NCBI GenBank assembly: GCA_004794785.1
Contig: SJOL01004493.1
Span: forward strand, 100,157-164,156
Length of the DNA stretch: 64,000 nucleotides
DNA from: Opisthorchis felineus
Taxonomy: Eukaryota > Platyhelminthes > Trematoda > Opisthorchiida > Opisthorchiidae
Reading direction: 5' to 3'
Part shown: positions 11,500 to 25,339 of the stretch, piece after piece
How positions within the stretch are numbered: position 1 is the stretch's first letter
How the letters are laid out: each line of letters begins with the position of its first letter
Notes under the pieces: generated by a model
What the model saw: only the letters and a program-made list of their open reading frames with translations
What the model was told of the DNA's origin: nothing
Database searches by the model: none
Translations under genes and position numbers: made by a program

Positions 11500-14400
11500 T
11501 GCTCAGCTGACACTGACATCTTGGATTCGAGTTGTCACCAGCTATTGCGGTTTCGCAACTCTCCTAATCATTGACGAGTTTCCGCCAACCTTCTTAATAA
11601 TAAACCACATTATTAAAAATACTGATACTCATTATGCACAAGCCGGTGATCTGGAAAATCACTCTACTAAACCCGTGTCCTGATTACGATTACTCAGATG
11701 AATGTAGCATAGCAAATGTACAGTGATTTGTTTTTCAAAGACGTCTTTTTCTTAAATTATCACTTATGACTATTCACTGGTACGCATATTCACAAAAAAT
11801 CTCCGCCCACGTGCTGAACCGAGCAAAATCCCCTGGCGCTTTGCCTGGTTTATTTTGATAGTCAGGGGATAGCAGTTACTTTCTCAGTTTACCTAATTAT
11901 TGTTCTGTCGGTTGAACGCTCGGTCAATTATTTAGTTATTTTAAGCTCTGACTGCATTGGAGTTAGCTATTTGTTAATCCACGTTGGTAGAACGTTGCTA
12001 CGTAAAAAGGGAAAAAGGTACCGCTTTTAACTGTGTGCATTCAGGTGACTCAAGTATTTATTCTCCGTCTGTAGAATGCATACTTCTGAGCTCGACTCGA
12101 CAAAGTACACATCTGTCCGCACTGTAGCTCAGTTTAGCTGAGGTTAAACGCAAAAGATCCGCGGCGAAGGTAGTCAGAGTTGTTAGGCCATGGTTGTTTT
12201 GACCAGCCTATTTTAGATACAACGCACCAAAAGCCACCTACGTAGAACGTGTCTCTGAACATAAATTTAGCATCTCAGTTTTGTCCTCTATTGTAGGTTT
12301 ATGGTGCCTGCGAACCTTGGTTTTGGTTTAAGGGATCCGAAATACGTGACTGGTTGTGGGTAACACAAGGGCCAATCCATGTTTGTGGTGCTTTCATCCG
12401 GTCTTTTTTGTTGAAACACGACTTGTCCAGGTTAGAGAGAAAAGAACCAGAATGTATTTAGAGTTGAACACTCATTTGTAAACTAAGTGTTGGCGTGCTA
12501 CCTAGCTGGCTTATGATAATCTTAATTCGAACGTGCTGGATGAGGCCCCCCATTGTTCAATCAGGGCCGATATTCAGGAAATCAAACCATCTTCCTGATA
12601 CGACAAGATTGATGAAGAGTTATTGGAGAGTCAACTATTTTCGAAGAAATCAAACCCATTGAGGCGGAAAACTAAGACCCATCTCGAAATATGACAAAAC
12701 AGCCGTTTTTTTACAACTGGTGAACTGCATGAATGTATTCGTGTAGATAGATGCTTGGGTACATTTCGCATATGCGTAAGCATATACCGTGAGCTAGATT
12801 TCTGTTTGCAAATAATGCACAATTCATATGGTGTACTTCCAATTTCAGAGAATCTCTCCACCTGTGCTAAAAGCAAGCAGATGCAGCTAGCGTTTGTTTT
12901 TCAACCATAGTGTGAAATACCAAAGAAGTTGATATGTGTGGTATATGATTTCTATGACTACATCAATTTATACGCTTAACTGTCTGGGCATCTCTTCTTG
13001 GATCAGATAATTTCTTTACAGAACTGCATCTCCTCAGAGAATTTATGCACCTGTCCTCTTCTGAAGAAACGAACCTCGCCGAATAGATTGCTTTTGATAG
13101 CTAGTTCGGGTGGCTTACCATGAAAGAGGCATGGCAATAATCATTCACCTCGTAAGCTGAAAACCACAGCAACATAGTTTAACAGGCACGAGAAAAGGGA
13201 GATCCCTAGTAAACTGTCAAATGTGTTTGACAAACAAACTCCACAGATTTAAAATAACTCTCCTTTGAGTTGGTCTCTAAATTAAGTTTGTGGGCTTTAT
13301 CAGGAAAACGCCGTCTTCATCCACCTTTGCTGAGTCACCTCACAACCAAACGATATAAGCAATCAACATTCTTCCAAAACTATATCCTTCTGACGGACGC
13401 CAATTGGAGTCAGAAATAAGGAATGTCCCTTCATTACCGGAAACCCTACTAAAGGTCAAAATATTGTCTAGACAAAAATCGTCAAGGCTTTCTTTGGCCG
13501 TCTCAACTACTACTTACGGATACTTACGGATATGCTGAAGCACGGAGCACGTTTCTGACAAGAGATTGGGTTTCGCTTGTCTAGAAAAGTTTGAGCCACA
13601 ACATGATACACTAACCGTCACAACCACTGAAAACGTGAAAACCAACACTGAGGGTTTGGATAGCGTAAAGGCAAACCAAAATTTTCCAGATTAGACGTGT
13701 CTGATTAGATTTTTCTCCGGATAAGCCAAACAAATGTTCCTTGGAATCCGTGCAGTGTAAATTAAAAAATCCCGGAAATATCACAAAATACACCTTATCA
13801 CTAACAAAGGTACTGTCGGTGACTTAATATTTCCCAGCGCACTATGGATCTTTTATTTATGTTAAGATAGCTTATGGTCAGTCGCGATGACCAAAACGAA
13901 CCTTAGAGTTTGTCGGGCCACATTTAAATATACATCTGCAACAGTCCAAGGTTGTCCAAAAAATTTAAAGCGTTTGTTGGGCTACTTGATGCGTGCACTT
14001 TGACTGGTTGTGCCGGTTGTTCACGCACAGTCCGTAAGGATGGAATACCTCAAAGAAGTTTGTCAGTCCCCGGTGGAGAACTGGTTAAAAGCACCTTATC
14101 CAGAACAGACTTCATAGCTTGCCCATTGACTAGAAAATCCGGTGGGGCTACAATATGAGAAGCGTACAAATTTTCAAAATCACATGTAATATCTGGAGAT
14201 CGGGTTAGCACGCTATAAGCTTCATAATTATTGAGTCGGTCGTGAGAATTATTGGTTCTTCTGCTGAAACTACCTCACTATGCACCAGTAGCCAGATCAT
14301 CTGAATGAGCCAACAGATGGCTAGACCCAGACTCGCACTAAATTAAATTTTTCCGGTAGTAAAAGCTGACCAGCAAGTGAGTGACCTGCTGTGAACAGTC

Positions 14401-17400
14401 TTGGTGTCCAACGCTAAGCAGCCTTTATTTGCTGACAATCGTCATCCCTGTACACTTCACTTACCAAAACGAAAACATAAACCCATATTGAGGATTCTAC
14501 ACCTTTCAGTCTGTTGAAAAATATCATGCTTGTATTCCGCCTTCCTCTATAGCTAACAGAAAAAGAGTGTGATGTTTGAATACTACTGATGTCCGAACCG
14601 TTTCTACTCACTTCGTTCGCAAGAGCACTCTCGTCGTTGAGAATATTTAGATTTTGCCCAAGGTATAAGAGGTCATCGGATAGTACACCAGTTCAGTGTA
14701 CAGCCCCAGATACCACAGATTTTTAAACGTTCAGTCATCAGCTCTACTCTAATGATGTTTCATGAGAACAAAGTAATCCATCCGAGTCCAGTGGCCGTAT
14801 ACGCAAGCTTACTCTACCGCCTCGTACAGTCGATAGCCCTAAGACACTTGATCCATGTTTTATCGTACGGGAATCGTATACGGAGGTGATGCATCATTCT
14901 TCTGGGAGCATAATTCTGAGCGTACTTCCGCGGGTATTTTACCCGATGTCCACCATGGGATCTTCTCATATTCTTTTATATGTCGGACGAACAATTCAAG
15001 TCTCAGTACACAATATTACCTATAAGGCTGCGTGTGAAAAATGCATTCCTTTAACCTAATTCCAATATTGAGCCACCGCCAAATTTTTTGCAGTGTGAAT
15101 GTGAACGTTTAAAAATTTCCTTGGGTTAGTGTGAGGATAGTAATGCGCTTTGAGAGCGTTTATGGAAAAAAGTCCTACTGAAACGTACGCTACATCAAAT
15201 CTAGTTTACACTGGCGTGTCCAGAGCTGAATATCTTACACGTCTTAGGTGTTGTGAGCATCCTTTTTTAACATCCAGATTTTTTCGCTCGTGTGCAAACA
15301 GTTTTTTTTAAACTGGGGACATCGCCTTAACATAATGAAGCTCCATTTTTGACCATGCACAAATCAGATCCACGATAGCCCGATTATATGCTTCACTGGT
15401 TGTTACTGAATTCTCATCGGAAGTCTAGGGCTGCTCCAGTCCCTTCAAACGGATGAATGTTTTATAAAACCATTCAGCTTTATACTAACTTTTATTTTCA
15501 ACGATCTGCCTCAGGACTTAGCCATGGCCCTAGGGGATCTGTTTCATTCATGAAAAAAACATGATCACTTCTTGGCGTTCTTGTTCTCATGGGTCTTTGC
15601 TGCAAGACAAACGAAAAACTAGTCAAAAAGTCTCCAAGCATATGTGTCTGTTCTGACAGCACTGCCAACAGAGGTCACTCCTCGGGAGTGAACTCTCTTC
15701 GGGGGGTGACGTATGGAAGCACATTTCAGCGTGTCAGGTCGTGAAACAGTTGTAGATTGATTAGTGGAGGAAAGCCACAACGGTGATTCGCGTTCACATC
15801 ACTATGGCTTAAACGGCCCTCCTCCTGTCCTGGAGCAGTTATTCTGGTGAGTCCACACCAAATGGGTGAAGCGCTGGATTCGAGTTTTTCTCCCACTAGA
15901 GCTCACCAACTCACAAGAATTGACGTAAGGCTGTTCAGCTGATCAATATGTGACTGTCACGTGTTTGTGGGTTGAAGCTGAGGTCATCTAGCCACCCTAT
16001 TGGCCAGTGTTTGTGAGCCCTGACCACACAGCGGCTACGTGCTGGCCGTCGTTTCGATTGACGCAGGCAGTTTCTTTGGTTGTTGGTCTGTTCGCAGGCC
16101 GTTTGTGTACGAAGTCCAAAAACGTCCACACAGCATCGTTCTGCGTGCCTTGTTAAACCTGTGTGAATTGCATGAACTTGGGGAGGAATTTTTAACAGTC
16201 CAGTCTTCTACTAGTAGAGAATATCCTTAATTTGCAACAAAATTACACAACCACCTACAACCACATTTTCACTATTGCTTCAAGATAATCTGCCTGAGTT
16301 ACTCGGTGAAATAAATAGCGTCTGTTAACGTCAATTTTAGCCACTTACTTGTTTTGATATTATTTTTTAAAGCAATCAAATCAGAATCTTCGTTCATTTT
16401 CAGCTTTCGCTCAGTACTATTCGCTCAGTAGTATTAAAACGACATCAAGTGACGATGGAAACATGCAATACCTTGCGGTGTAATCTGAAAATCACAAAAA
16501 ACACTTGCCTTTTGGGGACCAGCTTCACTCTTACGTTTCAGTCGTTCGAACGTTCTACGGCTGGTATTTTGCAGCACAGGCTTTACTAACCTGTTCAGAA
16601 ATTGCGTCATAAGTGCAGTTTGGCCGTAGAATAGCGGGATGTCGATGCACCTGACCTGAAAGCTTTCTTACTTGTCTCCTGTCTTCGAATATTTGATCAC
16701 TGATGCTTTCGCAATAGGGCAGACTTTAGCTAACTGCGGTTTGCCCTTGATGCATTGGTGCGCAAGTCAGTAGTTGTTAGCGTGTCCGAATTACACAAAG
16801 CAGCAGATAAAACTTACCAGATTAAAAATTTCGGAGCACTTATTATGCATGCGCGACCATCATATACAAAAATGCGTTGTTTTCCACTTAAAACCTTTTC
16901 TGCTGAAAATATTTCAGCGAACAGGCTGTGACAGCACCATGCAAACTGAAGACGGCTGCAGTCAATCGAAGTGCCGTGCTATCACTGTAACTTCTCTGCT
17001 GAAGTCCAGGTGACCTACCTTGGACGTGCCTGGAAACCCACAGGACATCGGGCGTTCCCGATCCCGAGCAGCCCATCACAGTCTAGCCAGTTTACCAAGC
17101 CAATGTTCGTCTGTCTTCGTCGCAAAGAATACTGGATCCATCCGTTTAGTGGTATCTCATCCAGACATAATGCTCGGATGTATTCATTTCAATAGTTCCC
17201 CGAAGACATGTAAGGCTTATCGATGACCACTTTCCATAGGAACAGAGGACTTTTCTGCAACATCCTCTCTTTTAGCTCTAGTCTTCACCGGAACGTTATT
17301 TCAGCATTGATTTGTGGTAGTTAAGCAACAGTAATTACCACTGATGCAGTGACGTCCATGATGCTTGTTTTCACTGGAACACAGGAAATCGTCCATTAAA

Positions 17401-20400
17401 AAAACCTGTAAGCGATGACATAGTGCAAAATAACTACTCATGATCGAAACCAAGAGTCGAGAGAGTGGCATTGAGAACGGGACCTCTATCCGGAAGTCGT
17501 CTTTCAATATGAGAGCAAGTCTAAGTTCAAGCAGTAAGGGTAGGACTCTGGAACTGAGTGTGAATTCGTTCACTTGAATATCTTCAGAGCCACAAGTGGC
17601 TTGTATGTGTTTATACGGCTTGTGTACCGTGTGCCTGTTGTTCAGAAGGGCAAAGTTTGAGGAACCAACCTAGCAAGCACACATACAAAAACGCAGTGGG
17701 TTTGCTACATCTCATCCTGTGTACGTTTTACCTCGTCACCTAGCTAATATTTCATCGCTTGTTATGAACTTCGCTGCTATTCCTGAAGAAGGTTATATTT
17801 GGGTCACCAAAACGTTGGATTGCAACATCCCTGAATGCATGATGTGTTCTTTTCTCAGAAACTTTTCAAGGAATGTGTCCAGCTAGTTTAACCAGCTTCT
17901 AAGCAATTTATAAGTCGCCGGTGAGTCGGCCTGAATCACGGACTTAAAACGTTACGTATTGCTAGTCCCCTGAAAGATAGTTTTCCCCCTACTTTCCTGG
18001 CCTTTCTTCGGGGATGGAGGCAGAATTGTCCATCGAGTAACAACATGGCGAACTCTCTAGGGAAGATGAAGCTGGTCCTTCCAAAAAAAGGAAATCTCAC
18101 TGAAGTCTGACAGACTCTCTTGGGGAGCAACGCCTCTTGAGAAAAGGTGTTCTCTTGGGTAGAAATATTGCAATTTTATGGAAAGTGGACGAAACGACAA
18201 CACTTTACCGGACCAAATTTGCCAGTGGACAATAATAACGGTTGCAAAGTCTGGGATGACTTATCCCGCGGTTGCTCCCAGAGTAATATGTGAAACCTTA
18301 GGTTCCCCTGAAATGGTGTGCAGCCCGAGAACTTTGTCTTCGGTTGAGATCGTGTCGACGGGCACTCCGAAGGTAACCATGGATTAGGCAGAGGCCGGTC
18401 GTTTGCTCGATCACGAGTTACTGCTGTTTAAGGCCATTTTCAGGCTCAACATGATTACTCAACTAGGAGTGAAGCGGTTCACATTTAGCCTCCATTTTTG
18501 TGGACCATGCAGTAGGAAGTTATCTGTCACATAGGTGCATGGTCAGTGAAATGTGTTGAGTCAGACTGAACTAATTAACCGAAACAGAGCTAATGACCAC
18601 CGATAAGGCTAAGACGACTTGGTGTCAGACATTTGGCCAATATTAGATGTTTGTAACCATGAGCAACTAGATTGTTTGGGTGAGTGCTACGGCAAAAAAG
18701 GTTATGTTCAATCAGCCGAAGCAAGTCGGTAGCAGAACATTAGCAGTGTTTTCATCTGTCGTTATTACGAACAAAACTTTTCTGTGAAACCACCTAAAAT
18801 GGCACTGAGAAACTGACTCATGAAAGGCACTCCCTGTTTGGCAAAAAGATGAAAGAAATCATTCACCATAGAAAGGGAAGAGTCCTGTGCGAAACCCCTA
18901 GAAGTAAACAGTTTGTTATATTCTGTTGTTGACCCCTGGGCCAGACTACTGGTAAATGAAGGAATCAAAACAGAATCAACAACTCGAAAACGATTTTGTT
19001 TCACAAATTGTGTAGTAGCAAAGTTTTGCCTAGATATACTATTTCAGGGTCTCAACCCTGTGACATAGTGCCGGGTATGATTCTTGTCTAAACAACAAAA
19101 ATCTATTAATTTTAGTCAAGAAGCGAGAGAAAACAGTCGTGTTCCGCTTCGTAAATGCTACCAATTATTACAGGCGGGCGACGGCTTTCGCCTGAATAGT
19201 TGGGCTCTCAAACGTGAAAAGTTTTCCCCACAGATCGATGGTTCCTCAAACTGTTTGAGCGGCCTTTTTAGATTTTGCGCTGGTTCAGTGTAATCCATTG
19301 GAAAACGCCTTGGACCGATCAAGAAAACAGCTAAACAGTTTTAAAATCAGTTGATAAGTTTATTTCTCTGCCGAGTCTAAATTTTGGCGCCAAAGCTTTG
19401 TCAGATCAAGTGATTGGGTCATCCGGTTGGTCGAGTTATAAGACAGATTGGTGGCAAATGAACTGGGCCTAATATCAGGTTAAATCAATTCATACAATTC
19501 TCCCTCGGTGTTGCTTATAATTTGGACTAACAGATCTCTTTTCAAAAGAATAACATTACCCGTGAATAAATATACTGTTTTCCATCCAACTTCAGACACC
19601 TAGAGGGGATGCCTAGATGACGGCGGACCAGTTTCTAGAGAGGCCATTTTTCGTAACTACTTTACTTTTGTCAGTACCCAAAACTAACAGCCATGTTTCG
19701 GAGAAAAAACGGGCACAATGTTCACGTGTTTCGACGCCCACATTTCTGAACTATGATACAAAGTTATTGGTTGACGATGTATCGAAATACTGGCAACTCT
19801 GGTATGTTTATTGGTTGCTGACCAGGTATCAGTTCATCTGCTCGCCGGGTATGGCAAACCTGCCAGCTGCTTAGCTCGGCAAACAGATTAACGGTCGCCT
19901 GATCAACAGCCAAAACAGTTTGTGACGCCCCACATGATTTACCGGGATGACTCGCTGTACACTCAAGTTTAAATGGATTACCTAGAATCATGGGGTCGGC
20001 AAACCAACTGTTCACTGATAGCTGTATTGCTTGAAAACTTAACAATGTCTGGTCGGACCAAGATCCACACCTTGACCAAATTCCATACCTGTGCAGTCAA
20101 AAGCCCGGAACTGTTAACCAAAGGAACAATTACCCAGTCTCTCTGCGCCAGTCCGATGACTCACATAAAAGGACAACTGCTAAGGTGTTTTAGCATTTCG
20201 GGATCTAAATAAACCTCAATCCTAGATCCGGTGTGTAAAGAATGAGGCTAACATCGTCGTAGCGTCCTAGCTTATCGTTCAGCAGTAGGATCCGTCACAT
20301 CTCAGTTGGATGTTCAGATTCACCGGCCGTGTGTTCTTGAAGTCGCGATACATTCATAAGCGACATCGGGGCACCAGTTCGCTCAAACGTCTAAACCAGA

Positions 20401-20840
20401 TGCATGCACCTCAGTGTGTCACTCAGGAGACATTTGGCCCTTTGACAAGGTTGTTTAGGTTTGATCAACATCTCTTCTTTGAACGTTCGATAACTGCTGT
20501 ATTCAGCTTCTCGGTCGGAGAGCATTCACCTGAAGTGACCCAACAGCCGACTGCGAGCAGGACACTAAGGTTTCAATATGCTGCCTGCCCAGAGAGGTTT
20601 AGCCCGAGTAATAGATTCAAATTGATGCATTTTTTTTTATTGTTGTAGATCTGTTATGTGTTGTAAATACCCGGTAAGTACCCTCTTTTTAGTTGGCATA
20701 TACTAATACATCTCCGCGATGAAACACCTCCTGTAATATACCTTGTTCGAGTTCAGATAGATACGAAAAATTTAGTGAATGAGAAGCTTGTGAACATTTT
20801 CTAACCATTATGGAAACTGTACAAATGTATTTCAAACGAC
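11500..20840. other. Long gene-poor stretch
   Basis: No frame longer than about 112 codons, and no recognisable domain. A short CR1-type motif is listed at 17,782-17,818. Near 16,917-17,012 a Cys-containing 32-codon segment sits between an AG and a GTGACC, but nothing supports it as an exon. Otherwise I see nothing. Confidence 0.4.
17782..17818 (+). repeat. LINE-type 3'-end motif remnant
   Basis: CCTGAAGAAGG is followed about 16 nt later by CCAAAACGTTGG. A similar CTGATGAAGC...GTAACGTTG motif occurs at 61,035-61,070 downstream of a CR1-like coding region. Such pairs recur at the 3' ends of invertebrate retroelements. Alone it is only a hint of an old insertion. Confidence 0.3.
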
Positions 20841-20844
20841 ACGT

Positions 20845-21090
20845 GTGTAGCCAAGTACACTCATTTGCAAACCAGTTTGGTTTTGCGAGAGACTCACCTG
20901 GAACCCAGCTGGATCTCTCGTTTATGATGTTTTTAAGCAACTGAATGTGCTGCACCGGGCCGCCTCATGTTTCAGTTGGTACGATATACGAGATATCGCG
21001 ATACACGTATAGACATAATACACTACTCATAAGGTTGCTGTCGAAGAATTTTCAGTAACCTTATGCGTAGTGTATTACGTCTAGACACGT
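20845..21090 (-). repeat. Hammerhead-family repeat, copy 3, core replaced by a palindrome
   Basis: On the minus strand this copy has CCAACTGAAACATGAGGCGG, GTGCAGCACATTCAGTTG, ACGAGAGATCCAG, GAGTCTCTCGC and GCAAATGAG in the same order as the copy at 7,785-8,080. Upstream of that body, in minus orientation, there is a long hairpin (21,007-21,086) made of the helix I arm sequence in both orientations. The catalytic core expected at its apex is absent. Confidence 0.8.
21007..21086. repeat. Near-perfect palindrome, 34-bp arms
   Basis: The left arm (21,007-21,040, ending AAGGTTGCTG) pairs with the right arm (21,053-21,086, starting CAGTAACCTT) with about 30 of 34 positions matching, around a 12-nt loop (TCGAAGAATTTT). 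It derives from the hammerhead repeat's helix I arm with the ribozyme core lost. Such a hairpin could stall replication or be processed in RNA, but nothing here proves a role. Confidence 0.85.
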
Positions 21091-21099
21091 GTGTAATTT

Positions 21100-23550
21100 T
21101 TAGCCCCAGACGACCTCGTTGCCCCGCTCTAGTCCACAGCCGATTAAAAACCTAACTTACAAGATACGTTGACCCCATCTTAGCAATACACAGATGACAG
21201 CCTCTGCAACGCGGTCGGGAGCGCATATCAAGGACCGATATTTCTTATTTTGGCATTCAACACGAGAAGTTAGATGACCCATTAGTAAAATCAGTCAGAA
21301 TGGAAACGTACCATGAATCAGGTAGATAAGCTGGGCTAACCTACAGCGAACATACGAATGATATATTTGACACCACGCAGTGTAGATCGACCAACAGTGA
21401 AATGGGAAGCAATGAAGAGCTGATATTATTGGGTGAACCAACGGACACAGTGTAGCACTCAGCTTCCGCTGCACCAGAAGTCGACTAAGCAATATGTCGA
21501 GTTATGCACCCAGACTTCACTTTCGGACACGTCTGAATACGTGGCATTATGCGATAATCCTAAAATCCTGAAGGCTATTGGTTCGTCAGATCTCCCTCAG
21601 TATTTGGCGATCCGTGATGGCTTCCGCGAGTCTATCCTCAATAAGACAAAGGGACACAATCACTATGGAGTCATTGCCACTTCCTCAAGCGTCTTGTCTG
21701 TTATCCTTGGTTCTTACGAGAATGAGTGCGCAACCCCGGAACAAGTATGACAGAAGCAAGGATAAGACTATTGTCTCATGTTCATTAAGTGCGACCGGTT
21801 AATTTCCATATGAAGTTTCACTGACTAGTCTTAAACAAGCCGAATCGTGTATTGCAGTGCTGGCGTACGTTCTGATCACACATGTACAATCAGTATCTCA
21901 TATGTGCAGGTGAACAACAGAAAGAAAAAGTACAAAATATAAGGACGAGGGTCAAGTGGTCCAAACATAAAATAAATCGGACCGACCATCAGTAGTTTGG
22001 TCGTCAGTGACTTTAAAATCCGAGGCCTTCGTCTCTCCTGAACCTTGAGCAAGGACCATTGGGCTATTTTATACAGCCTGACAACCACTATACAGGTTCA
22101 CCAGGTGGTAATAGTATGTGCCGGGCACGGATATGCACGTTCATTGAATATATGGGGCATTCAGTGGACACCATTATGGACACTATTTTAAGTACCCCGA
22201 TAACACACTTCATAGAGCGTGAGATGCGTTTCTTATCGGTCAGTTCCCACAAGTAAAGCACCTCCATCTGAAAGCTGGTTTGGACTCACCTGGAAGTGTT
22301 TCTTCGGAGTCCGAAGCCCCGTATTCGAGAAGCAATTCCGTTCCCGTGGTGTAATCATTTTGGCATATCGTGATACGGACATGTTGATCACATCTAAAGT
22401 CAAACGATTCGTGACTTAAAACTGGAAGGTATAAGAGCTCATCAAGATAATGAAAATCTGTGATTACTGAATCTCAGTCAAGAATCGGCGTATCATTTTC
22501 AGAGGATATCAGCAACCATTAAGAGCCAAACTGTAGCACTTCTTGGATTTATGAACTGTGGCATATAGTGTACATGCGGAATTTATTGATCCCGTTATTC
22601 TCAAATTCCCCGCAATGCACGCGGAATTGGGTGCTGCAGTCTCTGGATCCGGTTGCATTTGAGCTGCACCTCGGATTCTACATGAAAAAAACTTTATCAA
22701 CAGTTACGTCAATGTTGTCGTGTTTATGTAGGAGACTTGAGATCTTCAGAACACTAAACACCACCTTGAAGAAACGGTTCTTTTTTCCTTTTTTTCCTTT
22801 TCACATTGTGAAGACCGTTTCCCCGCCCTATAAGAAACCTTCACCTACGAAACGCCTAAAAGGGAATACTTTTGTTATTCACTTTTTCGTTTCGATGTTA
22901 GCATGAATATGCTAACAAACTCTCATATGAATCGACGGACAAGCACTTTAGACCAACAGCACAACATTTATGTGTGAACAAAACAAGTCGTACAAGCCGT
23001 TAACTTGACGTCATTTAGCTTGCTACATAGAGTGGAGTGGACCAGGTTCCACTCATCCAAATAACAGGCCACAGTAACTTTGTGCGCAATAAACCTCGTC
23101 ATTTGTTCAGTCAATGAACCGATATTAAGTGAAAATTTAGCCTTCCGTTGAGGAGACGAAGATCGGGCATCTTAGTAAAGCAGGACAAATCAACCGAAAC
23201 AGTACGAATACTCACGTTGTGGGCCATTGTATGACCACTAGAAGACAGTTCGTGTAAGAAAAAACCTAAAGGCGGTTTGTCCAAAGTGAAGGAATATAAA
23301 AGCTATTTAGCGCACTTCAGTAATTCTTCTGGAACATTCAGATTGCATTCTTTTGATGGCCATATCCGTTTGTGAGATCCGCAGATAATAGAGACTAGAC
23401 CTTTGTTAGATTTCGGCTGTTAGCAATAATTCAGAGTTAAAGGCAGCTAGAGTGCTCACGAATGTTGTTCCGTGTGAGAGCCATCAGCACGTTAACCACT
23501 GACCAATAAACACGATCGGCAGCACCCGTTTTCAGATAGTTTCCGTTTGT
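21100..23550. other. No secure gene
   Basis: The longest frames are 105-112 codons (plus strand, 21,433-21,750 and 22,568-22,906). The first has a codon choice that looks somewhat coding, but I recognise no domain and see no splice context. Nothing else stands out. Confidence 0.35.
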
Positions 23551-23574
23551 TTTGATTCGGAAATAATCCCCGAA

Positions 23575-23780
23575 CGTACTAACTATCTTCTGTGCCGTTA
23601 TCCCTGTATACTTCCTATTTACACTGACTGCCTGTGTCTGTACCTTTGTATATTATTTGGTACTTACTTGTTATTGCTTCCAGTAAGCCCTGTCACCTCA
23701 TTGCCCCCTTTTTTGCCCCTACCGATTGTTGATTGTACGTCCACTTAATTTGTGATGTTTATTGACCCATTAGTTCAAAG
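23575..23780 (+). repeat. Dispersed repeat, copy A
   Basis: Shares a series of blocks with 50,330-50,500: TGACTG...CTGT, a GTACTTACTTG/GTGCTTACTTG block, ATTGATTGTACGT-like sequence and TTATT(A/G)ACCC. Similarity is roughly 70-75% with small gaps, and there is no coding potential. It may be an old LTR or a non-autonomous element; I cannot place it in a family. Confidence 0.5.
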
Positions 23781-23956
23781 ACCCAAACTATGTTGTGGGT
23801 TACCATCATTTCTATGTACATTCATAGCATGCTATAAATGATGCAAATCTAATATCAGCGAGAGGTCGTCATCCTAAAATTCGAAGTTGCGGCCCTAGAA
23901 ACTCCATCGCTTGTCCCCACTCTCGTGCCGGTTCGTACCTTTCGGTATTCTACCCA

Positions 23957-24020
23957 GCTCATCGTCATTGTCAGCTGTAAGAACCGCGTACTTGTCGTAC
24001 AGTGGTTGCAGCTGTCGCTA
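23957..24020 (-). repeat. 3' tail of an RTE-like LINE, severely 5'-truncated
   Basis: About 60 bp matching the 3' terminus of the LINE at 28,718-32,395: a CTCATCGTCATTGTC tail, then GTAAGAACCGCGTACTTG and CGTACAGTGGTTG. On the minus strand the element ends in GTTCTTACAGCTGA plus short ATG-type repeats. Similarity stops after about 60 bp, as in extreme 5' truncation during target-primed reverse transcription. Confidence 0.75.
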
Positions 24021-24029
24021 CGCTATCTT

Positions 24030-25335
24030 CCAAAACGTCACTTGCAGAAAAACCCTGAGGTAGAGACCGACTGAACTGTTCCATAAAGTGCAACCAAGCG
24101 GTTGGACGGATTCACAAAATCGACTGTATTAGCGGCTCTCAACCTGTCGCACTGTGCAGCTGGCGTCACGAAAGATCATCCTTCCTTCAAATTTCCCTGG
24201 TCCACACAAAGCCTTTAAATAAAGCGAAAACTACTCGCAACCAGTCGTCAGAAGCAACTGGGTGACTATTATCTTACAGATGTTGTACGAATGCAATCCA
24301 AAACCCAAAAACTAATTTCATTGTTTCGAAATGGATCAGTTAATTGAAAATCCATGGGAATTTTTACTAGTTCCAGGAACCGCGCAGTACTTAAGACTGT
24401 AGCAAACGTCACTCTAACCCCCATAACTTCGTTTCCTCGATCTGACCCGTAGCGGACTCCGTACCGACTCGCGAAGTTACGATAGAAGAAACATAAGCCA
24501 TGCACAGATAATTATCGCTACTCTGAGATGAGTGCGCACCAATGACCGAAATCCCTGATTTTATCACCAGAACCTTTATCAGATAAACCGGATGACGTAT
24601 GTGTAAAAGCGAAATATGACGGAACGACATAACACCTAGTACCAGTGCAACATCTATATGCTGACGACGATGATGGTATCTAAATTAGTCCACGGTTTCA
24701 TAGGTGTCTGCCATTAAGTATCGCGGTTGCCGTCACTTTCTCAAGCTCTAAAACGGTAAAAACATCAACAAAAAATCCTCCGCCGTTTGTGCCCGGCTAA
24801 TATCCTATTCAACAAAGATAATGAAACTAAACTTCCCCTTATATTGCTCCAGTAAACCACAAAGCCATTGCCGTACACGTACATCCGGATAATCTGTGGA
24901 TAGGCTAGGCAACGCGGGGTCCCTTATGCCGAATTCAACAGGGAGCCTTATACCATGCATAGCGGGATCGCCGGATAGCGTAACCAGAGGCGAAATGAAA
25001 CAGGATGGGGAGATTATGTGAAAACTACGCTCGGCAGTATGATAACTTCAAATCATTCTAAACGAACCACCTAGGTCACATCTGAATGTGTAAAATGGTG
25101 AAATAGTTCTTAAACCCTATCAGTTGCCCGTTCGCCGTCTCACTCACTTGCACTTCGATTGGTGGTTATGGTATAGACGTTATAACAAGCAGGTAACTAC
25201 TTTATGCGTTTTAACTAGCTGTCATAGCTTGATAAACATGCTCGGGCCTGACATATGCAACGTGTCAGCCTTGTAACGGGTGTAGGACGAACACAGATAA
25301 GACTGCTGTTAGGTGTTGGTTGGCATTAGATTTTG
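24030..25335. other. No recognisable gene
   Basis: Only short frames without family resemblance and no clear repeats. Confidence 0.4.
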
Positions 25336-25339
25336 GAAA

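Noticed and set aside
16917..17012. A Cys-rich exon-like segment before GTGACC
   Set aside because: Too short, weak donor, no second exon and no known domain.
21424..21750. A 105-108 codon plus-strand ORF with C-rich third positions
   Set aside because: No recognised domain, starts at GTG, no splice context, and frames of this length are expected by chance in 64 kb.
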